Below, piece after piece: positions 1 to 5,013 of a stretch of 5,013 bases of DNA. The first letter of the stretch is position 1; every line of letters starts with the position of its first letter. This stretch comes from Burkholderiales bacterium (GTDB taxonomy: Bacteria; Pseudomonadota; Gammaproteobacteria; Burkholderiales; Burkholderiaceae_C). A program made the translations under genes and the position numbers. The notes under the pieces are model-generated. The model was given only the letters and a program-made list of their open reading frames with translations, did no database searches and was not told the origin of the DNA. The DNA is taken from assembly GCA_947453585.1 (NCBI GenBank), contig CANGHQ010000176.1, forward strand, positions 1 through 5,013. Reading direction: 5' to 3'.

Positions 1-615
1 GGCGTCCGGGAGAAACATCACGTTGTCACGGAACAGGTCGGCGTGGATGGGGCCGCGCGGCAGCGCTGCGTAGTGCGCCAGCGTGGCAATGTGGTTTTGG
101 TAGGCCAGCTCGGACTGCAGCAGCGTGGCCTGGGCAGGTTCCAGGTGCGGCAAGACCAAGGGCACGGTTTCGTTCCACCAGGGCAGGGCGCGCAAATTGT
201 CCTGGCGCAGATGAAAGCTGCGGCCCACCAGATGCATGCGCGCCAGGGTGGCGCCCACCTGCGCGCAGTGCGCGGCGCTGGGAGCGAGTTCGCTTTTGCC
301 CGCCAACATGTTCACCACGGCGGCGGGTTTGCCGCACAAGGAATGCACCACTTCGCCTTGGGCGTCGGGTGCCGGGTTGGGCACGGCAATGCCGTGGGCC
401 GCAAGATGCGCCATGAGGCGCAGGTAATAGGGGAGTTGTTCGGCGGTCAGGCGCTCGAACAGGGTCAGCACGTAGCTGGGGCCTTCGGTGTGGGCAAAGT
501 AGTTGGTGTTCTCAATGCCACCCGAGCAGCCTTGCAGGCTGGTGAGCCGCTCCAGCCCCAGGCTCTCGAACAGGGAGCTGGCCTGCGTGAATGAAACTTC
601 CGTGTAAACCGCCAT
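1..615 (-). CDS. thrB: Homoserine kinase, type II (ThrB), C-terminus missing at window edge
   Basis: This enzyme phosphorylates the hydroxyl of homoserine with ATP in the cytoplasm, the step before threonine synthase in threonine synthesis. The frame is open for 205 codons from an ATG at 615 down to base 1 with no stop. The product has the aminoglycoside-phosphotransferase-like fold, not the GHMP fold of the E. coli enzyme. Visible landmarks are a glycine-rich nucleotide loop (GCSGGIENTNYF, residues 29-40), the following beta strand (YVLTLFE, 48-54), and the catalytic loop HADLFRDN (191-198) with H191, D193 and N198. Known relatives are about 316-325 residues, so roughly 110-120 residues are cut off, including the metal-binding Asp after the catalytic loop. 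The ATG matches where relatives start (MAVYTEVSF). No strong Shine-Dalgarno precedes it. The gene is divergent from polA. thrB also lies near polA in Pseudomonas as I recall, which supports the call. Confidence 0.95.
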   Translation of the reverse strand, partial: MAVYTEVSFTQASSLFESLGLERLTSLQGCSGGIENTNYFAHTEGPSYVLTLFERLTAEQLPYYLRLMAHLAAHGIAVPNPAPDAQGEVVHSLCGKPAAVVNMLAGKSELAPSAAHCAQVGATLARMHLVGRSFHLRQDNLRALPWWNETVPLVLPHLEPAQATLLQSELAYQNHIATLAHYAALPRGPIHADLFRDNVMFLPDA

Positions 616-689
616 GAACCCAACCCGTGTGAATAGACGCTGATACGACTCAAGCGCAGGTTTTGTCCAGCGCCAAAAGGCCAGCGGCG

Positions 690-695
690 ATTGTA
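690..695 (-). promoter_or_regulatory. Candidate -10 element for thrB
   Basis: Read on the minus strand this is TACAAT, five of six matches to the sigma-70 -10 consensus, followed by CGCC. It would start transcription near 683 and give thrB a leader of about 68 bases. No good -35 hexamer lies 16-18 bases upstream (TAAAAG at 17), so the call rests on the -10 alone. Confidence 0.4.
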
Positions 696-719
696 GAGCG
701 GGCACTTGCGCGCTTTTAT
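691..719 (+). promoter_or_regulatory. Weak candidate sigma-70 promoter for polA
   Basis: TTGTAG (691-696, three of six matches to the -35 consensus) is separated by 17 bases from TTTTAT (714-719, four of six matches to the -10). The spacing is ideal but both boxes are poor. It would give polA a leader of about 40 bases. The -35 box overlaps the candidate thrB -10 on the opposite strand. A second possibility is the -10-like CAAAAT at 756-761. Confidence 0.25.
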
Positions 720-750
720 GGCGCAGGTGGCGCTCGGACGGCGCGCTGGC

Positions 751-767
751 AAAGGCAAAATGCCCCC
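751..767 (+). promoter_or_regulatory. Start region of polA, no well-placed Shine-Dalgarno
   Basis: The only purine-rich match to the 16S tail is AAAGG at 751-755, 12 bases before the ATG at 768, which is longer than usual. Directly after it, CAAAAT (756-761, four of six matches to a -10 element) lies 6 bases before the ATG, a spacing that would produce a leaderless message. The start at 768 is chosen because homologues begin just before the conserved LLLIDGSSYLYRAFHA block. An in-frame TTG at 663 would add 35 residues that do not resemble Pol I. Confidence 0.35.
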
Positions 768-3623
768 ATGCACCAAGCCCCCAACACCCTTTTGCTGATC
801 GACGGGTCCAGCTACTTGTACCGCGCCTTTCACGCCATGCCCGACCTGCGCGCGATCCCCGGCGACCCTACCAGCAGCCCCACGGGCGCGGTGCGCGGCA
901 TGGTCAACATGATGCAGGCGCTGAAAAAAGAAGTGCCCGCAGCCTATGTGGCCTGCATTTTTGACGCCAAAGGCCCGACGTTTCGCGACGCTATTTACCC
1001 CCAGTACAAAGCCCAGCGCGCGCCCATGCCCGACGATTTGCGCCTGCAAATTGCGCCCATCCATGAGGTGGTGCACCTTTTGGGCATGCGGGTGCTCGAC
1101 GTGCCAGGTGTAGAAGCCGACGACGTGATCGGCACGCTGGCTGTGCTGGCCGCCGCCCAGGGCATGGAAGTGGTGGTCAGCAGCGGCGACAAAGACCTGG
1201 CGCAACTCGTCAACGAGCGCATCACCATCATCGACACCATGAACGGCAAGCGCCGGGATATGGCCGGGGTGCTCGAAGAATTTGGCGTGCCCGCGCACCT
1301 GATGCTCGACTACCAAACCCTGGTGGGCGACACGGTGGACAACGTGCCCGGCGTGTCCAAGGTGGGCCCCAAGACGGCTGTGAAATGGCTGCAGGAATAC
1401 GGCAATCTGGAATCGGTGGTGGCCAACGCCGACAACATCAAGGGCGTGGTGGGTGAGAACCTGCGCAAGGCCTTGGAATGGTTGCCCACGGGGCGCCAGC
1501 TGCTGACCATCAAGACCGACTGCGACCTGCGCGACTGGTTGCCCGGCCTGCCGGTGTTTGACGAATTGCGCGCGCGCCCCGAAGAAACCGCCGGTTTGCA
1601 CGACTTTTATGAACGTGTGGGATTCAAAGGGCTGGCCCGTGCGGCGGCAGCCCAAATGGCCAAAGAGGCACCGCGCAGCAGCGCCTCTGGCGAGCCTGAC
1701 TTGTTCTCCGACGGCACGGCGGCCTTAACGCCCGCCAAACAAACCGCCCCGGCAGACGCGGGCGGCGCAGCAGACGCCCAAGGCCAAAGCAGCCTTTTTG
1801 GCGACGACGCCCCGGTGCGCGCCACCAACTACGAAACCGTGCTGACCTGGGACGCGCTGGAGCGCTGGCTGGCCGTGGTGCAAGCCGCCGACCTGGTAGC
1901 CGTGGACACCGAGACCACATCCATCGACGAGATGCGCGCCGAAATCGTGGGCATCAGCCTGTGCGTGCTGGCAGGCGATGCTGCCTATATTCCGCTCGCG
2001 CACAGCTACCCCGGCGTGCCCGATCAACTGCCGCGCGACGAAGTGCTGGCGCGGCTCAAACCCTGGCTGCAAGACCCGCTGCGCCACAAGCTGGGCCAGC
2101 ACGTCAAATACGACCGCCATGTGTTTGCCAACCACGGCATTGAAGTGCAGGGCTACGCCCACGACACCATGCTGCAAAGCTATGTGCTTGAAGTGCACAA
2201 GCCCCACGGTTTGGCCAGCCTGGCTGAGCGCCACCTAGGGCGCAGCGGCCTGAGCTTTGAAGACCTGTGCGGCAAGGGCGCGAGCCAAATCTGCTTTGAC
2301 CAGGTGGACATTGCCCGTGCGGCTGAATACGCCTGCGAAGACGCCGACATGACGCTGGAAGTGCACCAAATACTCTGGCCGCAAATTGCCGCCAACGAGA
2401 AGCTGCGCTTTGTCTACGAGCTTGAAATCGCCAGCAGCGAGGCGCTTTACCGCATTGAGCGCAACGGCGTGCTGATTGACGCACCCACGTTGGCCGCGCA
2501 AAGCCAGACCCTGGGCGCGCGCATTTTGGAGCTGGAAACCGAAGCCCACGCCCTGGCCGGCCAGCCCTTTAACTTGAGCAGCCCCAAGCAGATCGGCGAG
2601 ATTTTCTTCACCAAACTCGGCCTGCCCGTGGTCAAGAAAACCGCCACCGGCGCCCCCAGCACCGACGAAGAGGTGCTGGAAAAGCTGGCCGAAGACTTTC
2701 CGCTGCCCGCCAAGATTTTGGAGCACCGGGGCTTGGCCAAGCTCAAAGGCACTTACACCGACAAGCTGGCCCAACTTGCCCATCCGCGCACAGGCCGCGT
2801 GCACACGCACTACGCCCAGGCGGTGGCCGTGACCGGGCGCTTGTCCAGCAACGACCCCAATTTGCAGAACATTCCTATTCGAACGCCTGAGGGGCGCCGC
2901 GTGCGCGAGGCCTTTGTAGCGCCAGCAGGCAGCGTGATTGCCAGCGCCGATTACAGCCAGATTGAACTGCGCATCATGGCGCACATCAGCGGGGACGAGG
3001 CGCTCTTACACGCCTTCCAGCAAGGCCTGGACGTGCACCGCGCCACCGCAGCCGAGGTGTTTGGCGTGGCGGTAGACCAGGTGAGCACCGAGCAGCGGCG
3101 CTACGCCAAGGTGATCAACTTTGGCCTGATTTACGGCATGAGCGCCTACGGCCTGGCGCGCAACCTGGGCATCGACAACACGGCGGCCAAAAACTACATC
3201 GAACGCTACTTTGCCCGGTTTTCAGGCGTCAAACGCTACATGGACGACACCCGCGCCCAGGCCAAGGCGCGCGGCTATGTGGAAACCGTTTTTGGCCGGC
3301 GCCTGTACCTGCCCGAGATCAGTTCCCCCAACGGCCAGCGCCGGGCAGGGGCCGAGCGCGCCGCCATCAACGCGCCCATGCAGGGCACGGCGGCAGACCT
3401 GATCAAGCTGAGCATGGTCAAGGTGCAGCAGGTCCTGGACGCCGAGCACCGCGCCACCAAAATGATCATGCAAGTGCATGACGAACTGGTGTTTGAGGTG
3501 CCGCAGGCGGAGGTTGAATGGCTCAAGGTCGAAATTCCCCGCCTGATGGCCGAAGTGGCCACGCTCAAGGTGCCGCTTTTGGCCGAAATGGGCGTGGGCC
3601 CGAACTGGGACCAGGCGCATTGA
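768..3623 (+). CDS. polA: DNA polymerase I, complete three-domain enzyme
   Basis: This 951-residue protein (E. coli Pol I has 928) fills repair gaps and removes RNA primers from Okazaki fragments. The 5' nuclease domain spans about 5-290, with acidic residues D12, D66, E116, D118, D119, D141 and D143 and a helix-hairpin-helix region with D188 and D191 (GDTVDNVPGVSKVGPKTA). An Ala/Gly/Ser-rich linker follows (about 295-350). The 3'-5' exonuclease domain (about 351-540) keeps all key residues: D380 and E382 (DTET), D449 (KYDR), Y521 and D525 (YACEDAD), so proofreading should be active. The polymerase domain has TGRLSS (689-694), motif A with D728 and E733, the O-helix R777, K781, F785 and Y789, and motif C HDE with D905. 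F785 equals E. coli F762, the type that discriminates against dideoxynucleotides. No frameshift or missing residue is seen. The only odd part is the linker, described separately. Confidence 0.98.
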   Translation: MHQAPNTLLLIDGSSYLYRAFHAMPDLRAIPGDPTSSPTGAVRGMVNMMQALKKEVPAAYVACIFDAKGPTFRDAIYPQYKAQRAPMPDDLRLQIAPIHEVVHLLGMRVLDVPGVEADDVIGTLAVLAAAQGMEVVVSSGDKDLAQLVNERITIIDTMNGKRRDMAGVLEEFGVPAHLMLDYQTLVGDTVDNVPGVSKVGPKTAVKWLQEYGNLESVVANADNIKGVVGENLRKALEWLPTGRQLLTIKTDCDLRDWLPGLPVFDELRARPEETAGLHDFYERVGFKGLARAAAAQMAKEAPRSSASGEPDLFSDGTAALTPAKQTAPADAGGAADAQGQSSLFGDDAPVRATNYETVLTWDALERWLAVVQAADLVAVDTETTSIDEMRAEIVGISLCVLAGDAAYIPLAHSYPGVPDQLPRDEVLARLKPWLQDPLRHKLGQHVKYDRHVFANHGIEVQGYAHDTMLQSYVLEVHKPHGLASLAERHLGRSGLSFEDLCGKGASQICFDQVDIARAAEYACEDADMTLEVHQILWPQIAANEKLRFVYELEIASSEALYRIERNGVLIDAPTLAAQSQTLGARILELETEAHALAGQPFNLSSPKQIGEIFFTKLGLPVVKKTATGAPSTDEEVLEKLAEDFPLPAKILEHRGLAKLKGTYTDKLAQLAHPRTGRVHTHYAQAVAVTGRLSSNDPNLQNIPIRTPEGRRVREAFVAPAGSVIASADYSQIELRIMAHISGDEALLHAFQQGLDVHRATAAEVFGVAVDQVSTEQRRYAKVINFGLIYGMSAYGLARNLGIDNTAAKNYIERYFARFSGVKRYMDDTRAQAKARGYVETVFGRRLYLPEISSPNGQRRAGAERAAINAPMQGTAADLIKLSMVKVQQVLDAEHRATKMIMQVHDELVFEVPQAEVEWLKVEIPRLMAEVATLKVPLLAEMGVGPNWDQAH
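1692..1799 (+). other. PolA interdomain linker with two clamp-binding-like peptides
   Basis: Within polA, residues 309-344 join the 5' nuclease and the exonuclease domain. The stretch is low in complexity and rich in Ala, Gly and Pro. It is bracketed by EPDLF (309-313, bases 1692-1706) and QSSLF (340-344, bases 1785-1799), each followed by acidic residues. QSSLF fits the known beta-clamp-binding pentapeptide pattern Q-L-(S/D)-L-F except at position 2. EPDLF fits only positions 3-5. The function is inferred from motif resemblance. Confidence 0.4.
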
Positions 3624-3628
3624 CCTCG

Positions 3629-3726
3629 GTGCGCCAGCGCACATGGTGCTGCGGCACAATCTCCACGCTGGCCCCAAGGGGCTAGCACCGTCCAACACGC
3701 CCTGACGCAGACCCCCCTGCGCGTCA
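3629..3726. repeat. Cluster of short inverted repeats in the polA-hydrolase gap
   Basis: Four potential hairpins follow one another in the 135-base gap. They are GTGCG-CCAG-CGCAC (3629-3642), GTGC-TGCG-GCAC (3646-3657), GCTGGCCC-CAAG-GGGCTAGC with one G-U pair (3667-3686), and TGACGC with GCGTCA around a C-rich loop (3703-3726). GGTGCT (3645-3650) can alternatively pair with AGCACC (3684-3689), making one larger structure. None is followed by a T-run, so a classical intrinsic terminator is not supported. They may contribute to 3'-end protection of polA mRNA, factor-dependent termination, or a regulator site. The gap also holds a weak -10-like CACAAT at 3655-3660. Confidence 0.4.
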
Positions 3727-3742
3727 CCGGCCTGCTCTTCAC

Positions 3743-3748
3743 AAGGGA
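3743..3748 (+). promoter_or_regulatory. Ribosome binding site of the hydrolase gene
   Basis: AAGGGA lies 10 bases before the ATG at 3759. This supports that start over the in-frame ATG at 3774, which has no comparable upstream purine stretch at proper distance. Confidence 0.7.
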
Positions 3749-3758
3749 ACACCCCGCA

Positions 3759-4652
3759 ATGAACAAAGACACCATGCAAGACGCCCATGCCCTGTTGGAT
3801 GCACGCCCCAGCGCCGCCCAGCCCACCCGCCGCACCGCCCTCAAAGCCGCCGCAGGCGCTGGTTTCGCCGCGGCCGTGCTGCCAGTTACTGCTCAAACCC
3901 TGGTCGTCACGTCCAGCGAGGGCTTGCTGGCTGGTCCGGTCAAGATTGACGTGGGCGGCTACGCCTTGCCCGCTTACCGCGCAGCGCCTTTGAACACCAA
4001 AAATGCGCCGGTGGTGCTGGTAGTGCCCGAAATCTTTGGCCTTCACGAGCACATTGCAGACGTAACGCGCCGCCTGGCCCACCTGGGCTATATGGCCATT
4101 GCGCCAGACCTGATGGCGCGCCAGGGCGACGCATCAAGCTATGCCGACATGGGCAAGCTGATGGCCGAAGTGGTGTCCAAAGTGCCCGACGCCCAAGTCA
4201 TGGCCGACCTGGACGCCACCGTGGCCTGGGCCGCACGCAACGGTGGCGACACCGCGCGCCTGGCGATTACGGGTTTTTGCTGGGGCGGGCGCATTGTGTG
4301 GCTCTATACCGCGCACCAGCCCAAGGTCAAAGCCGGTATCGCTTGGTATGGCCGCCTGGTGGGCCAAAGCACGCCGCTTACGCCAGTGCACCCGGTGGAT
4401 GTGGCCGCCAAGCTGCATGCGCCAGTGCTGGGCCTGTACGGCGGCGCTGACACCGGCATTCCGCAAGACACGGTGAACACGATGCAGGCAGCGCTGGCCG
4501 CCGCACCCGCGCCAGCCAAGGCGTCGCAATTTGTGGTTTACCCCGACACGCCGCACGCTTTTCATGCTGACTACCGCCCGTCCTACCGCAAGGAAGCGGC
4601 CCAGGACGCTTGGCAGCGCCTGACGCAGTGGCTCAAGCAGCACGGCGTATGA
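3759..4652 (+). CDS. Dienelactone hydrolase family protein with Tat signal peptide
   Basis: This 297-residue alpha/beta hydrolase is probably periplasmic. The N-terminus has a twin-arginine motif, TRRTALK (residues 23-29, R24 and R25), then an Ala/Gly-rich hydrophobic stretch and a likely cleavage site after V-T-A (A45). The mature part resembles dienelactone hydrolase (carboxymethylenebutenolidase), whose catalytic triad is Cys-Asp-His with a partner Glu. The matching residues are E91 (PEIFG), C174 in the nucleophile elbow GFCWGG (172-177), D231 (YGGAD) and H266 (PHAF). R121 in APDLMARQ fits the substrate-binding Arg of the model enzyme. Classic cytoplasmic dienelactone hydrolases have about 236 residues. 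The extra length here is mostly the signal region. No chloroaromatic or other ring-cleavage genes are nearby, so the natural substrate is unknown and conversion of dienelactone to maleylacetate should not be assumed. It lies 135 bases after polA and 31 bases before the ZIP gene, probably co-transcribed with the latter. Confidence 0.9.
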   Translation: MNKDTMQDAHALLDARPSAAQPTRRTALKAAAGAGFAAAVLPVTAQTLVVTSSEGLLAGPVKIDVGGYALPAYRAAPLNTKNAPVVLVVPEIFGLHEHIADVTRRLAHLGYMAIAPDLMARQGDASSYADMGKLMAEVVSKVPDAQVMADLDATVAWAARNGGDTARLAITGFCWGGRIVWLYTAHQPKVKAGIAWYGRLVGQSTPLTPVHPVDVAAKLHAPVLGLYGGADTGIPQDTVNTMQAALAAAPAPAKASQFVVYPDTPHAFHADYRPSYRKEAAQDAWQRLTQWLKQHGV

Positions 4653-4684
4653 GCCTGGTTTTTCTGCAGCGCGAAGGTTTTTGA
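4649..4684 (+). other. 11-codon reading frame bridging the hydrolase and ZIP genes, doubtful
   Basis: An ATG at 4649 overlaps the hydrolase stop as ATGA. It opens a frame encoding MSLVFLQREGF, whose TGA (4682-4684) overlaps the ATG of the ZIP gene as TGATG. The frame thus fills the gap exactly and could pass terminating ribosomes on to the next gene. No Shine-Dalgarno is seen before it, and in so short a gap such overlaps can arise by chance. Confidence 0.15.
4673..4677 (+). promoter_or_regulatory. Ribosome binding site of the ZIP transporter gene
   Basis: GAAGG is placed 6 bases before the ATG at 4684, a good match in sequence and spacing. It fixes the start of the ZIP gene and shows that translation need not depend on coupling with the hydrolase gene. 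Confidence 0.7.
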
Positions 4685-5013
4685 TGACTCTGATTGCTAT
4701 TTTGCTCGGCACCTTGTTTGCAGGCGTGGGGAGCGTGTGGCTTGCCGCCGCCCTGAGTTTTGGCGTGCTGGCGCGCTACACGCAGCACATGCTGAGTCTG
4801 GCGGCCGGCGCCTTGCTGGCCACCGCCTTCATGCACCTCTTGCCCGAGGCTTTTGAGAGCGATATCGGCCCGGACCACCTGTTCATGACGCTGCTCGTTG
4901 GCCTGGTGTTTTTCTTTTTGCTGGACAAGGCCGAGCTTTGGCACCACGGACACGAGCATGGGGCGCTCCCGTCTGCGGAGCCGACCCACGACCATGCCGG
5001 CTCGAATGACCAC
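4684..5013 (+). CDS. ZIP family divalent metal transporter, N-terminal part
   Basis: The first 110 residues of an inner-membrane protein are present and the frame is open to the window edge. Three membrane segments are visible at about 3-27, 35-55 and 65-82. Segment 2 carries the family-like block GALLATAFMHLLPEAFE (42-58). After segment 3 comes a histidine-rich loop from 87 on, with H87, H88, H90, H92, H102, H104 and H110, typical of the variable segment 3-4 loop of ZIP proteins and probably metal-binding. ZIP proteins bring zinc, iron or other divalent cations into the cytoplasm. The metal cannot be told from this fragment, and the metal-site residues of segments 4 and 5 lie outside. It follows the hydrolase gene by 31 bases with its own ribosome binding site, suggesting one transcript. 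No metal-regulator box such as a Zur site is evident just upstream. Confidence 0.88.
   Translation, partial: MTLIAILLGTLFAGVGSVWLAAALSFGVLARYTQHMLSLAAGALLATAFMHLLPEAFESDIGPDHLFMTLLVGLVFFFLLDKAELWHHGHEHGALPSAEPTHDHAGSNDH

Noticed and set aside
43..594. A 183-codon plus-strand frame at the left end
   Set aside because: The opposite strand encodes homoserine kinase with intact catalytic motifs over the same bases, so this is its shadow.
663..767. N-terminal extension of polA from TTG at 663
   Set aside because: The 35 extra residues do not resemble Pol I, TTG is a rare start, and homologues begin close to the ATG at 768.
465..1655. A 396-codon open frame on the minus strand covering the polA start and part of thrB
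   Set aside because: It is antisense to clear polA coding sequence, crosses the divergent promoter region and has a His/Gly/Val-rich composition typical of shadows of GC-rich genes. No recognisable domain is present.
2235..2984. A 249-codon minus-strand frame inside polA
   Set aside because: It lies fully antisense to the conserved polymerase domain and its protein resembles no family I know. It is a shadow of high third-position GC.
3667..3686. Intrinsic terminator of polA
   Set aside because: The stem is good but the following bases are ACCGTCCAAC with no T-run, so a Rho-independent terminator is not supported.
3643..3705. A 20-codon plus-strand frame (ATG at 3643) in the gap after polA
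   Set aside because: It has no ribosome binding site, lies in the hairpin cluster and shows no recognisable peptide features.
3222..4082. A 286-codon minus-strand frame across the polA-hydrolase gap
   Set aside because: It is antisense to the polA motif C region and to the hydrolase signal peptide, has no domain, and reads through the inverted repeats only because stops are rare in GC-rich DNA.
4633..5013. A minus-strand frame antisense to the ZIP gene, open to the right edge
   Set aside because: The plus strand has a ribosome binding site, membrane segments and the HLLPEAFE block. The antisense product has no recognisable features.

Overview
This is a GC-rich window with dense coding and short gaps. 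Protein-level resemblance points to the beta-proteobacterial order Burkholderiales, probably the Comamonadaceae. The evidence is a type II (APH-fold) homoserine kinase next to polA, the wording of the Pol I sequence, strong G/C third-position bias, and a TACAAT-type -10 element. I have no database match, so the family-level placement is inference.

Layout. Positions 1-615 (minus) hold the N-terminal two thirds of homoserine kinase (thrB), which runs off the left edge. Positions 616-767 are a divergent promoter region. Positions 768-3623 (plus) encode a complete three-domain DNA polymerase I (polA). Positions 3624-3758 are a gap rich in inverted repeats with no convincing terminator. Positions 3759-4652 (plus) encode a dienelactone-hydrolase-family alpha/beta hydrolase with a twin-arginine signal peptide. 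After a 31-base gap with its own ribosome binding site, positions 4684-5013 (plus) encode the start of a ZIP-family metal transporter that runs off the right edge.

How the genes relate. thrB (threonine synthesis) and polA (replication and repair) are housekeeping genes transcribed away from each other. The hydrolase and the ZIP transporter are close enough to be co-transcribed. The hydrolase is predicted to act in the periplasm and the transporter in the inner membrane. Nothing in the sequence shows a shared pathway.

I see no mobile element, CRISPR array, RNA gene or phage feature. I did not find a convincing undescribed system. The points most worth a second look are two sliding-clamp-binding-like peptides in the PolA linker, the absence of a well-placed Shine-Dalgarno before polA, the palindrome-rich polA-hydrolase gap, and the tightly packed hydrolase/ZIP junction.
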